DNA from: Ornithinibacillus gellani
GTDB lineage: Bacteria > Bacillota > Bacilli > Bacillales > Amphibacillaceae
Reading direction: 5' to 3'
Assembly: GCF_003730295.1 (NCBI RefSeq)
Contig: NZ_QTSZ01000004.1
Coordinates: 62,001 to 126,000, forward strand
Length of the DNA stretch: 64,000 bases
Shown here: positions 36,308-44,755 of the stretch, one piece after another
Numbering within the stretch: the stretch's first letter is position 1
How the letters are laid out: every line of letters begins with the position of its first letter
Notes under the pieces: generated by a model
Database searches by the model: none
The model's input: only the letters and a program-made list of their open reading frames with translations
What the model was told of the DNA's origin: nothing
Program-made: the position numbers and the translations under genes

Positions 36308-36933
36308 TAAAGGTTGTTGTTGTAGATGACCATGAGGTTGTACGAAATGGAATTATCGCTTATTTACGAACCGATGACGAAATAGAAGTCATTGGTCAAG
36401 CTTCCAGTGGATATGAAGGGGCGGAGCTTATATTAGCGAAGAAACCAGATGTTGTGTTGATGGATTTAATGATGGAAAATGGGTCTGGTATTGATGCAAC
36501 GAAACAAGTTATGCAATCCTACCCCAATTGCAAAATCATTATTTTAACGAGTTATTATGATAATGAGCAGGTTTTTCCAGCATTGGAAGCAGGTGCATTC
36601 AGCTATTTACTCAAAACGTCCTCCGCAGATGAAATTGTACAAGCGATAAAGAAAGCAGCTTTAGGAGAAAATGTGATTGAGCCTAAGGTGGCGAGTAAAA
36701 TGATGTCCAGTTTTCGAACAGGGCAGAAAAGTCCGCATGATGAGTTAACAGAACGAGAATTGGAAGTACTGCTATGCATTGGGAACGGGATGACAAATCA
36801 AGAAATTAGCGAGCATTTGTTTATCGGAATTAAGACAGTAAAAACCCATGTGAGCAATATATTATCCAAGCTGGATGTCAATGATCGAACACAGGCAGCT
36901 GTTTATGTGCATCGCAACAATTTACTAAAATAA
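36304..36933 (+). CDS. LiaR-like NarL-type response regulator
   Basis: This 209-residue response regulator has an N-terminal receiver (VVDDHEVVRNG, phosphoacceptor Asp54 in VVLMDLMM, Lys in YLLKTSS) and a C-terminal LuxR-type HTH (LTERELEVLLCIGNGMTNQE, then KTVKTHVSNIL). It overlaps the kinase gene by four bases. It is expected to activate envelope-stress genes; its targets are not in the window. Confidence 0.92.
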   Translation: MIKVVVVDDHEVVRNGIIAYLRTDDEIEVIGQASSGYEGAELILAKKPDVVLMDLMMENGSGIDATKQVMQSYPNCKIIILTSYYDNEQVFPALEAGAFSYLLKTSSADEIVQAIKKAALGENVIEPKVASKMMSSFRTGQKSPHDELTERELEVLLCIGNGMTNQEISEHLFIGIKTVKTHVSNILSKLDVNDRTQAAVYVHRNNLLK

Positions 36934-36956
36934 TTTCATATAAATTTAATAAATTT

Positions 36957-37034
36957 GAAGGAACGCAATACTCGTATGTATTTGGTGGATTTGTTCATTT
37001 CACTACTTATATATTAACTGGGCGTTCCTTTTGT
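36957..37034 (+). terminator. Terminator after the LiaFSR-like operon
   Basis: GGAACGC and GCGTTCC flank a long loop and are followed by TTTTG. The loop length makes this weaker than the others here. Confidence 0.55.
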
Positions 37035-37102
37035 TATTTTATTAATAGCTTTGTATAATAGAGAAACGTAGTAGTGGGGATATGGGACAGAGGAGATGTA
37101 TG

Positions 37103-37534
37103 ATGACGAATGAAATGAAAAAACAAGAACAGTTATTGTTTTTAATATGGGCTCAGGCAGTTATCGCTACGGCAGGTAGTCTGTATTATTCTGAGGTAAT
37201 GGGATATGTGCCTTGTGAATTATGCTGGGTTCAGCGTATTTTTATGTATCCGCTTGTTGTGATATATGGTTTTACATTATTCAAGAAAAATGTCGATATA
37301 GCCATTCCAGGCTTATTGATGAGTGGAATAGGTATGTTCATTTCAACCTATCATTATTTAATCCAAAAGCTTCCCGCGCTACAGGAGGCTGGGGATGCCT
37401 GTGGTGTTGTCCCTTGTAATTTACAATATGTGAATTACTTTGGCTTTATTACGATTCCGTTTTTGGCAGGCGTTGCATTTATCGTGATATTCGTATTACA
37501 TATGATGTTGTGGAAGCAATCAAGGAGGAAATAA
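37103..37534 (+). CDS. bdbC: DsbB-family thiol oxidoreductase BdbC
   Basis: This 143-residue four-helix membrane protein has the quinone-linked CELC pair (VPCELCWVQRI) in the first loop and a second pair CGVVPC in the other loop, the DsbB/BdbC pattern. It reoxidises a thioredoxin-like partner with electrons passed to quinone. The start at ATG 37103 fits GAGGAGATGT. It is followed one base later by a thioredoxin-fold protein, its obvious partner. Confidence 0.88.
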   Translation: MTNEMKKQEQLLFLIWAQAVIATAGSLYYSEVMGYVPCELCWVQRIFMYPLVVIYGFTLFKKNVDIAIPGLLMSGIGMFISTYHYLIQKLPALQEAGDACGVVPCNLQYVNYFGFITIPFLAGVAFIVIFVLHMMLWKQSRRK

Positions 37535-37535
37535 A

Positions 37536-38012
37536 ATGAAAAAGAAAATGTTTGTTTTTCTAGGTATTATTGTACTGTTGTTCGTTGGTCTATACATGTT
37601 GAACAGCTATAAAAATAATCAACTGACAAATCGGGATGACAATCCATATGGGGATAAGAAGTTGGATCAAGCTACCATCGATCAATTGGATGACCCAAAC
37701 TATGGTAATCAGATTCTGCCTGATGAACTAGATGAAAAAGTTTCTGATGGAGACGCAATGACGGTCTATTTCTACAGTCCTACTTGTTCATACTGTAGAG
37801 CAACCACACCGATATTGGTACCTGCTGCTGAGGATGAGGGGATAGATGTTAAAAAGATGAATGTCCTGGAATTCCAAGATGAGTGGAATAAGTGGGGACT
37901 TGAGGCAACACCAACATTGATTCATTTTGAAGATGGAGAAGAAGTGGCTCGCTTAGTTGGACAACAGACAAAAGAAGAATTTATCGCATTTTTTGATGAA
38001 TACGTGAAATAA
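37536..38012 (+). CDS. Membrane-anchored thioredoxin-like protein
   Basis: This 158-residue protein has an N-terminal membrane anchor (about residues 5-23), an acidic linker and a thioredoxin fold with active site CSYC (FYSPTCSYCRATTP) and the cis-Pro loop EATPTLIHF. It should act extracytoplasmically as the thiol oxidase or carrier paired with BdbC, forming disulfides in exported proteins. CAAGGAGGAAATAAA overlaps the bdbC stop. Confidence 0.87.
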   Translation: MKKKMFVFLGIIVLLFVGLYMLNSYKNNQLTNRDDNPYGDKKLDQATIDQLDDPNYGNQILPDELDEKVSDGDAMTVYFYSPTCSYCRATTPILVPAAEDEGIDVKKMNVLEFQDEWNKWGLEATPTLIHFEDGEEVARLVGQQTKEEFIAFFDEYVK

Positions 38013-38015
38013 GAT

Positions 38016-38055
38016 AAAAAAATCGACTAGCCAAATAGGTCAGTCGATTTTTTTG
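38016..38055 (+). terminator. bdbC-thioredoxin terminator
   Basis: AAAAATCGACT and AGTCGATTTTTTT form the stem and T run. Confidence 0.85.
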
Positions 38056-38091
38056 GAACTAAGATATACTTCGTGTCATATCTAAAACAGC

Positions 38092-38598
38092 CTATGCTTC
38101 ATCTGTGGAATACATATGATAGGTTGCAATAAATGGTCGTTCCAAGAAGTACGCAGGGGGTTTAGCAGATAAATCTTGAAATATTTGTTGGTAAGCATGA
38201 GACCCTTTCCAATTTTCATAATCCTGTTCTGTAGCCCATTGGGTTAAAATGACGTACGTATTGTTTTTTTTGGGTCTTAGAAAACGAAATGCTTGAAAAC
38301 CTGGTACATTCTCAATGACTTGATTGCGGTCTCGGTAGCGATCCTCAAAAATAGTTCGACCATCATCAGCTACTGGGACATTGTTCATCATTACAAAGCC
38401 TTTATCCTGTAATGAACCACTCGTATAAAGTGCTTCATAAGCCCTGCCAGAGGAAAATACATTTTTTGTTGCGTTTTCATAGTATGCTACTGCATTCGCA
38501 CCACTTGTCATGAAATGAAAATCCAAAGAAGGATGCTTTTCCTTGATTTTGATGAGAAAATCAATGGTGCCTCCCGTCATATAAACATTCATCCCCAT
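38092..38598 (-). CDS. hmoB: HmoB-like heme-degrading monooxygenase
   Basis: This 168-residue protein has a C-terminal antibiotic-biosynthesis-monooxygenase (ABM) domain (FQAFRFLRPKKNNTYVILTQ, WATEQDYENWKGSHAYQQIF; about residues 95-140) and an N-terminal extension, as in B. subtilis HmoB (YhgC). It releases iron from heme. In B. subtilis yhgC lies beside pbpF and hemEHY; here the Tn554-like block separates them. AAGGGAGCGTATAAC precedes the ATG. Confidence 0.87.
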   Translation of the reverse strand: MGMNVYMTGGTIDFLIKIKEKHPSLDFHFMTSGANAVAYYENATKNVFSSGRAYEALYTSGSLQDKGFVMMNNVPVADDGRTIFEDRYRDRNQVIENVPGFQAFRFLRPKKNNTYVILTQWATEQDYENWKGSHAYQQIFQDLSAKPPAYFLERPFIATYHMYSTDEA

Positions 38599-38848
38599 GT
38601 TATACGCTCCCTTCTAAAATACACGCTCTACCGTAATCATACCCGAACTTTTTTAATATTAGTCATTTTAATGATACATACACCCAATATGAACCTGCAA
38701 GAAAAGTGTGGGAGTTATCTAGAGTATGATATACGTATGTAGTTAAAGTATCTTAAGAATATAGATACTTATTTTTTTAACTTAAAACACTAAATATCTG
38801 TATAAGAATTTTAAAGTCTTTAAGGTATTTAGAGATAAGGAGTGTAGT

Positions 38849-39916
38849 ATGGCTAAAGTTATTAAATTTAAAAATGAGGACTCTGATAATCTTTATCTTC
38901 TAACTTCCAATAAAGGTGTCCCCTTTCTTTATCCTAATAAGTATTTGAAGTTCTTGAAGACTATAAATTTGGCATCAAACACCATTAAGTCTTACGCTTA
39001 TAGATTGAAGTTGTATTGGGACTTTATTGAATTAAATCAGATTGACTTTAAAAAGATTTCAATGGAGGATTTAGTAAAGTTTATAGGGTGGCTGCAAGGT
39101 AAATCCAATATTAATGCAAAGAGGAGGCAACCTAGCACTATAAATTACAATGTTATGGCAGTTTTCGGATTTTACAATTACTTGGAAAGATTTCATTCAG
39201 ATATACTCGAAAGCCAGTTGGACTTTTACTCTAATTCAAACAAGAAGCATTCTTATAAATCCTTTCTTGAGCATACAAAGACCAGTGTTAAATATAAGTT
39301 AAATGCTATAAAACTGAAAGAAACAAAAAGACCATATAAAAAATTATCTGAAGAGCAATTAAACCAAATATTCCAATCCAAATTAAATATAAGAAATATG
39401 CTATTAGTAAGTGTCCTTTATGAATCTGGTATAAGAATTTCGGAGGCATTAAACATTAAACTTGAGGATATCGACCTCTCTGATAAAAAAGTAGTGATAA
39501 CTAAATCTAAAACATCATCAGGCGAAAACAGATTAGTTTTTCTATCCGCAGACACAATCAATTTATTGCAAGATTATATATATGAAGTACATGAAAAAAA
39601 CAACTTTGATAGTGATTATTTATTTTTAAAATTAAGTGGATCATCCAAAGGTCAGGTTTGTGATTATGAAACTATAGATGCATTTTTTAGAGATTTATCC
39701 ACAAAACTAAAATTCAAAGTTACTCCTCATATGTTTCGGCATACCTTGGCTACTGAACTTCACGAAAAAGGAGTTGAAATATCAATAATTAAAGCATTAT
39801 TGGGGCATAAGGACGTTCAAACAACCATGAACATGTATATCCATCCTTCAGAAGAATCTATAAGAGATGAATACAACAAGGTAATGTTACATAGAGAAAG
39901 GAGCTATATAAGATGA
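38849..39916 (+). CDS. tnpA: TnpA, Tn554-family tyrosine recombinase
   Basis: This 355-residue tyrosine recombinase has a SAM-like N-terminal domain (TINLASNTIKSYAYRLKLYW) and a catalytic domain with Arg in YESGIRISEAL, HMFRH (His-x-x-Arg), LLGHK and Tyr in MNMYIHPS, so all catalytic residues look present. Tn554 TnpA works with TnpB and TnpC for site-specific insertion. GATAAGGAGTGTAGT precedes the ATG. It overlaps tnpB by four bases. Confidence 0.92.
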   Translation: MAKVIKFKNEDSDNLYLLTSNKGVPFLYPNKYLKFLKTINLASNTIKSYAYRLKLYWDFIELNQIDFKKISMEDLVKFIGWLQGKSNINAKRRQPSTINYNVMAVFGFYNYLERFHSDILESQLDFYSNSNKKHSYKSFLEHTKTSVKYKLNAIKLKETKRPYKKLSEEQLNQIFQSKLNIRNMLLVSVLYESGIRISEALNIKLEDIDLSDKKVVITKSKTSSGENRLVFLSADTINLLQDYIYEVHEKNNFDSDYLFLKLSGSSKGQVCDYETIDAFFRDLSTKLKFKVTPHMFRHTLATELHEKGVEISIIKALLGHKDVQTTMNMYIHPSEESIRDEYNKVMLHRERSYIR

Positions 39917-41937
39917 ATCCTGAAACTGTCAGAATACAAAATATTATTGAAGATTTTTTTGACCATAATTTATGTTTTAGACCGGATGTTTGGAATAGCG
40001 ATAACTTGAAGGTAGCAAAAGAATCCAGCAGACCAGTGAATAAGTACAGAAATACACTTGACTTTACTATATGTAAAAATAATTATATAAAGAATGAGAT
40101 TAAATATTATTTCGGAAAAAACCTGAAAGATAGTTTATATTCTGTTATTACTATATTCGAAGGAAAAGGACATCACTTAAGACGGATGCTTAGATTTATG
40201 GATACAAGATATCCCTATATAAAAACGGTGTTGGACATTCCTAAAGAAGAATTAATGTTAAAATATACAAACTACTTAATTGATGCTGGTATAAAAGTTA
40301 AAAGAATTAATAAGAAAACAAACAGTATGCATGTGACAGCAGTAGTTTCATTAATGAGTATATTTTATGATTATATATATGACGTCTTTGATCTGACACC
40401 TGAGTATGAAAAAGATATCTGGGATGGAAAGAAATTACCTATAGAATTGAACTATACTAATACAGGTACAAAAAAAATAAAATTTACAAAAGTAAATCAA
40501 GTACACAAAGAGTTAGTGAAAAAATATCTATATACTCGAATTGTAGAATTGAAAAACTTAAGTTTTTCAATTGGAATCCGATACGTTCGCGAAATTACCT
40601 TATTTGTGAATTTCTTAAATAATAACTATCCAAAGTTACAATTAAAAGATATTGACCGTAAACATTTAGTAAGTTATTTACAATATATAAAGAACAAAAA
40701 AATATTAAACAAGAAAACTCGTGAGAAAATAATGGCTACCAATGTTTATGTAAGTAGCAATCTAACAATAGTAAGAAAATTCCTGACAGACTTGAAAATT
40801 TTCAACTGGAAAGATGCACCAATTGAGCATATCGAAGCTTTATTTCTACCAAATGATAATCCCCGTCGAACTAAAAGTCAGAGCTACGACAACCCCAAGT
40901 ATATTCCAGACTATATATGGGACCAAGTCGTTGAAAATATTCATTTAATTGGTGACAGGTATATACCCATTATCTTAATTATGGAAGGTACAGGGTTTAG
41001 AGGTACTGACGTACTAGGATTAAAGATTAATTGTTTAGAAAAAGATAATAAAGGTGATTATTGGTTAGTTGGTGATCAAAGGAAAGTAAACTATAAAGAT
41101 CATAAAGTTCCGATCTCGGTAGAATTAGCTAAAGTTGTTATAGCTCAACAAGAAATCTGTAAGCAAAAATCAACTTCTGAAAATAATCCAGATAACTATC
41201 TTTTTGTTTCTTACCGAGGTCCACGAAAAGGTAAACCACAAACTACGGCAACGCTTTCTACTGTTTTAAATAACTTTGCTAAAAAAGTGAATATAAGGGA
41301 TGTCAATGGTGAAATCTATAGATTTAAAAATCATGCTTTTAGGCATAGGTATGGTGTAACACTAATTAACAATGGTATGAGTATCGTACACGTGCAAAGA
41401 TTAATGGCTCATGCTTCACCTGAAATGACATTAGCTTATGCGAAGATACATGACCAAACCTTAAAGGATGCTTATTTTAAAGCGAAAAGTAAAGGTGGAG
41501 TCAGATTTGATATAGAAGGCGCTCTAATCAAATCTAATATCGATGAACAAGCTTTAGAAAATGATTTAGAACTAGAGTGGGTTAGACATAATTATGATTC
41601 AATACGAATGGATCATGGAATGTGTATTAAGAGTACAAAAATGAAATGTGATTACGCAGAAAAAGTCATAGAACCACCATGTATTGCAAACAATTGTAGA
41701 AGCTTTCATGTAGACAGTTCCTTTGGTGATTACTACAAATCTCAAATAGCTGCTTTAGAAAAAGATATAAAAATTTATGAAAAAAATGGACATGTACGAT
41801 CGTTAGAGTTTGCTAATAAAAAAATTGAAAGCTATAGAAAGGTTTTAAATGAAATTACTGAACATGAAAATGTAAGTGGTATACCTAAAGAAAGACGTGA
41901 ATACGTGGGAGAGGAAAGAGTAAAGAGTGGCCAATAA
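39913..41937 (+). CDS. tnpB: TnpB, Tn554-family tyrosine recombinase
   Basis: This 674-residue recombinase has a long N-terminal region, a core-binding domain (about residues 200-290) and a catalytic domain with EGTGFRGTDVLGL, NHAFRHRYG, LMAHASPEMT and LAYAKIHD, giving Arg, His-x-x-Arg, His and Tyr in order. A C-terminal Cys cluster (GMCIKS, MKCDYAE, PPCIANNCRSF) may bind zinc. It is coupled to tnpA through an ATGA overlap and to tnpC through an 11-base overlap. Confidence 0.92.
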   Translation: MNPETVRIQNIIEDFFDHNLCFRPDVWNSDNLKVAKESSRPVNKYRNTLDFTICKNNYIKNEIKYYFGKNLKDSLYSVITIFEGKGHHLRRMLRFMDTRYPYIKTVLDIPKEELMLKYTNYLIDAGIKVKRINKKTNSMHVTAVVSLMSIFYDYIYDVFDLTPEYEKDIWDGKKLPIELNYTNTGTKKIKFTKVNQVHKELVKKYLYTRIVELKNLSFSIGIRYVREITLFVNFLNNNYPKLQLKDIDRKHLVSYLQYIKNKKILNKKTREKIMATNVYVSSNLTIVRKFLTDLKIFNWKDAPIEHIEALFLPNDNPRRTKSQSYDNPKYIPDYIWDQVVENIHLIGDRYIPIILIMEGTGFRGTDVLGLKINCLEKDNKGDYWLVGDQRKVNYKDHKVPISVELAKVVIAQQEICKQKSTSENNPDNYLFVSYRGPRKGKPQTTATLSTVLNNFAKKVNIRDVNGEIYRFKNHAFRHRYGVTLINNGMSIVHVQRLMAHASPEMTLAYAKIHDQTLKDAYFKAKSKGGVRFDIEGALIKSNIDEQALENDLELEWVRHNYDSIRMDHGMCIKSTKMKCDYAEKVIEPPCIANNCRSFHVDSSFGDYYKSQIAALEKDIKIYEKNGHVRSLEFANKKIESYRKVLNEITEHENVSGIPKERREYVGEERVKSGQ

Positions 41938-42310
41938 AAAACCAAATACATCTAAAATTATCGCTTTAGCTAAGCAAAAGTCTTATGATACAGAAAAAAA
42001 GGTGTTCGAGACTATTAAAAAAATGATTAAAGAGAAAAAAGTAATCAATTACAATACAGTATCGAAAGAAAGTAAAATCTCCAAGTCCTTCCTATATAAA
42101 AATGATGGGATTCGAAAAAAAATAGATATGCTTAGAAACGAGCAATCCAAATTAAAAAGTGTAGTCAATCATAAACCAAATACATCGGATAAATCCAAAG
42201 ATATCATAATTGAATCTTTAAAATTTAAAATTGAACGGTTAGTAAAAGAAAACAAAGACCTAAAAGAAGCTCTAGCAAGTAAGTATAACGACTTCTATAA
42301 AAATTTGTGA
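41927..42310 (+). CDS. tnpC: TnpC, Tn554-family accessory transposition protein
   Basis: This 127-residue protein starts at GTG 41927 inside the end of tnpB. It has an HTH-like stretch (NYNTVSKESKISKSFLYKND) and a C-terminal coiled coil (IERLVKENKDLKEAL). Tn554 TnpC affects the rate and orientation of insertion. GGAGAGGAAAGAGTAAAG lies before the start. Its size and order are typical of the family. Confidence 0.85.
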   Translation: MANKKPNTSKIIALAKQKSYDTEKKVFETIKKMIKEKKVINYNTVSKESKISKSFLYKNDGIRKKIDMLRNEQSKLKSVVNHKPNTSDKSKDIIIESLKFKIERLVKENKDLKEALASKYNDFYKNL

Positions 42311-42500
42311 TTGTTGTAGTGAGCTTTTTTGTCTATTTTAATCTCAACTTTGAAGTTAAAGTATTCTCAGTTTAATTATTACCAAAAAGTCATCCGTCAC
42401 CCAAAATTGAGATACTTTCAAAATAAAAACCAGAAAAAATAACTATTTTGAGGGTAATATATCTTATTATTATTGGAGTATTTGGGTATTTCCTTTCTTT

Positions 42501-43085
42501 TTATGATGCAAAGATGAAACATAAAAAGCCTGATTCCTGTTTTTGTAACGTATTGAGATCCCAGCTGCCTATTACAACCATACCTATATTTTCATTATTC
42601 GCATGTTCAATAATTGTAGGACTAGGATAGCAACGTAATATTTTAACCCCATAAACTATATTTTTTCTTTTGTTTTTTATCAACAGGAGCAAGTTTTTTA
42701 CGTCGAGAATATTCTAACTCTGCTTTTCCTTGTAAATGAAGAATTTCATTTTTAGCCTTTTCAAAATCAGTAACATAAATTCCAGAATTTTTATATTCTG
42801 GAATTAGAGATGCAATCTTTATTGCTTCATCGATTACTCACAAAGAGTTCCCTGATTCGTCTACAGTCAATAATATTTTTAATATATTTCTTTTCTCATT
42901 GTCTTTTTCACGATATTTGCTTACGACTTTATCTAATATACTCACAGCAGAATCATCCCAAATATATGTATTTGAAAAATAAATTGTTATTTCTTTGTAT
43001 TCAACGCTAAGATCAAACGACTTTAAAAAGTCCTCAATTTGGGATTGAAATAAACATTCTTGGCAAAATGATGTGCTTTAGAATT
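42501..43085 (-). pseudogene. Decayed SulP (STAS domain) and universal stress protein genes
   Basis: Reading the minus strand gives a STAS-like stretch (IEDFLKSFDLSVEYKEITIY, then WDDSAVSILDKVVSKYREKD) from a SulP anion transporter, running into a universal-stress-protein opening (ILLTVDESGNSL), an in-frame TGA near 42837, then VIDEAIKIASLIPEYKNSG and FEKAKNEILHLQGKAELEYS. After a frame change comes SPTIIEHANNENIGMVVIGS ending in LNTLQ. At least one stop, one frameshift and deletions break it. The rest of the 902-base gap 42311-43212 shows no intact gene. Confidence 0.75.
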
Positions 43086-43182
43086 AATTCAATCCCTTGT
43101 CATGAAAATTTTCGAACATATCTAATCATACTCATTTTCATTGACACGTCTTTTTTAAAAGCGTAATATAAAACCAAGACAT

Positions 43183-43198
43183 ATCAAAATAATTCGAT
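43183..43198. promoter_or_regulatory. ArsR-type operator upstream of arsR (left arsP module)
   Basis: ATCAAAATAATTCGAT fits ATCAA-N6-TTGAT with one mismatch and lies 15 bases before the arsR start. Confidence 0.68.
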
Positions 43199-43212
43199 GG
43201 GAGGAAAACAGC

Positions 43213-43527
43213 ATGAAAACACAAATCGATATATGTGCGAATAACCTACTTAATTATCAAGAAAAATTTAAAGCTCTTTCTGATGAATATAGACTTGACA
43301 TTTTAAATATACTATCAAAAAATGGAGAAACATGTGTCTGTGATCTTAGCGAGCTATTAGAGTTAAGTCAATCAAGATTATCTTACCACCTTAAAATATT
43401 ATTAGATGCAGATTTTATTTCAGTCGAAAAAGAAGGGAAGTGGAATTACTATTCTGCGAATCCGAAAGAAATAAAAGAGATTTTATCAGAAGATCTTTAT
43501 TTTAAATTATATCCTATTGATAAATAA
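43213..43527 (+). CDS. arsR: ArsR-family repressor of the left arsP module
   Basis: This 104-residue winged-helix repressor has Cys8 near the N-terminus and ETCVCDL in helix alpha-3 (Cys41, Cys43), the usual As(III)-ligand region, followed by the recognition helix LSQSRLSYHLKIL. It lacks the C-terminal Cys-Cys pair found in its two paralogues at 49.7 and 50.2 kb. Candidate operators lie both before the gene and between it and arsP, so autoregulation plus control of arsP is expected. GGGAGGAAAACAGC precedes the ATG. Confidence 0.9.
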   Translation: MKTQIDICANNLLNYQEKFKALSDEYRLDILNILSKNGETCVCDLSELLELSQSRLSYHLKILLDADFISVEKEGKWNYYSANPKEIKEILSEDLYFKLYPIDK

Positions 43528-43541
43528 TTTTTATTTAATAA

Positions 43542-43556
43542 ATCAATTTTTTTGAT
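43542..43556. promoter_or_regulatory. ArsR-type operator between arsR and arsP (left module)
   Basis: ATCAATTTTTTTGAT is ATCAA-N5-TTGAT with perfect arms, 23 bases before the arsP start. Confidence 0.68.
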
Positions 43557-43579
43557 GTGAAAGAAGGGAATTATATCAA

Positions 43580-44452
43580 ATGATTGAGTTCTTAAAAAAC
43601 TTTATTCTGCTTTTTTTGGAATTAACAGCTCTATTTATCGTAATTAGTTTTATTGTTAGTTTATTACAGCAAGTTGTTACAGAAGAAAAAATAAAAGGAA
43701 TTTTACAAAAAGGTAATAAAGCAACAGGGTATATTTCAGGAACATTATTGGGTGCACTTACTCCTTTTTGTTCTTGTTCGACAATACCTATATTGGCTGG
43801 TTTATTAAGCTCTGGCGCCCCTTTTGGACCATCTATCTCTTTTCTAATATCTTCACCATTATTAAATCCTGTTATTGTTATTCTTTTGTGGAAACTGTTG
43901 GGCTTTAAGTTAACCGCCTTCTACGTTATTGCAATGTTTATATTCGCAGTACTGGCTGGTGTAACTTTTAATGGTTTAAAATTAGAAAAGCATCTAAGAA
44001 ATGTAAGAATACGTAGTTCACAAAATGGAGTAGGACAGAAAGAATCGAAGTGGATCATTGCATTAAAAGATGCTTGGAATTTTTTCTATCCAGTATTACC
44101 TTATTTGGTTATAGGGGTACTCATCGGAGCAATCATTCATGATTTTATCCCAGCGGAATTTATTACATCCATTGCCGGAGATGAACATCCATTTGCAATT
44201 CCTATTGCCGCTATAGTAGGAATACCAATGTATATTCGGGTTGAAACGATGATTCCAATATCAGAAGCATTGGTAAGTAAAGGAATGAGTATGGGGGCTG
44301 TCATTGCACTTATCATTGGAGGTGCAGGAGCAAGTCTACCAGAAGTATTATTATTAAATAAACTCTTCAAACCACGTTTATTGGCGGCATTTGTTATTGC
44401 AATTCTTCTAGGTGCTACTGTTACAGGTTATATTCTTTACTTCATTTTTTAA
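43580..44452 (+). CDS. arsP: ArsP-like permease (PF03773/YraQ family), left copy
   Basis: This 290-residue permease has about eight membrane segments and the conserved TPFCSCSTIPI block (Cys64, Cys66). ArsP members export trivalent organoarsenicals such as methylarsenite and reduced roxarsone. Other PF03773 proteins have unknown substrates, so the arsenic role rests on the ArsR gene, operators and neighbouring ars genes. The copy at 48.7 kb is very similar along its whole length. GAAGAAGGGAATTATATCAA precedes the ATG. A 51-residue Cys-rich peptide follows by 13 bases. Confidence 0.85.
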   Translation: MIEFLKNFILLFLELTALFIVISFIVSLLQQVVTEEKIKGILQKGNKATGYISGTLLGALTPFCSCSTIPILAGLLSSGAPFGPSISFLISSPLLNPVIVILLWKLLGFKLTAFYVIAMFIFAVLAGVTFNGLKLEKHLRNVRIRSSQNGVGQKESKWIIALKDAWNFFYPVLPYLVIGVLIGAIIHDFIPAEFITSIAGDEHPFAIPIAAIVGIPMYIRVETMIPISEALVSKGMSMGAVIALIIGGAGASLPEVLLLNKLFKPRLLAAFVIAILLGATVTGYILYFIF

Positions 44453-44465
44453 GGAGGTGTGATCT

Positions 44466-44621
44466 ATGACGAAAAAATCAATATTTAAAAAAATATTCTC
44501 TTCAAATAAAGATTGTTGTTCTGTTGAATTTGAGGAGGTTGAAGAAAACAATGAAAAGGAACAAAATAAAGACAAAACGACCAAAAACGAATCTTTAAGT
44601 TGCTCGTCTAAAGCAGAATAA
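44466..44621 (+). CDS. Cys-rich 51-residue peptide downstream of arsP (left copy)
   Basis: An ATG preceded by AAGGAGGTGTGATCT opens a 51-codon frame with three parts: a basic amphipathic start (KSIFKKIFSSNKD), a CC pair at residues 17-18 followed by an acidic stretch (VEFEEVEENNEKE), and a later SCSS. The minus-strand module carries a peptide of the same length and plan right after its arsP. It is probably cotranscribed with arsP. I know no function; thiolate binding of arsenic or delivery to the permease is a guess. Confidence 0.78.
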   Translation: MTKKSIFKKIFSSNKDCCSVEFEEVEENNEKEQNKDKTTKNESLSCSSKAE

Positions 44622-44654
44622 AAACTAATTCCATTCTATTGAAGAGCAATTCTA

Positions 44655-44684
44655 ATATACCGTCTAATATTTTAGACGGTATAT
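44655..44684 (+). terminator. Inverted repeat between the Cys-rich peptide and the flavoprotein gene
   Basis: TACCGTCTAA and TTAGACGGTA form perfect arms around TATT, extended by A-T pairs, and GTTTTT follows. It could terminate the arsR-arsP-peptide transcript or be an operator for the next gene. Confidence 0.55.
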
Positions 44685-44755
44685 ATGTTTTTACTAATCT
44701 ATATGTAAATAAATTTAGTAACGTATACTTCACTTCACAACTAGGAGGGAATCAT

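Noticed and set aside
38747-38770. AGTATCT...AGATACT inverted repeat upstream of tnpA as a transposon end
   Set aside because: No matching sequence was found near the right side, and Tn554 elements do not rely on terminal inverted repeats.
42448-42630. 60-codon plus-strand hydrophobic frame after tnpC
   Set aside because: The opposite strand encodes a recognisable universal stress protein fragment; there is no ribosome site on this strand.
44639-44755. N-terminal extension of the flavoprotein gene
   Set aside because: The 39 extra codons have no ribosome site and include the inverted repeat at 44655; a good ribosome site precedes ATG 44756.
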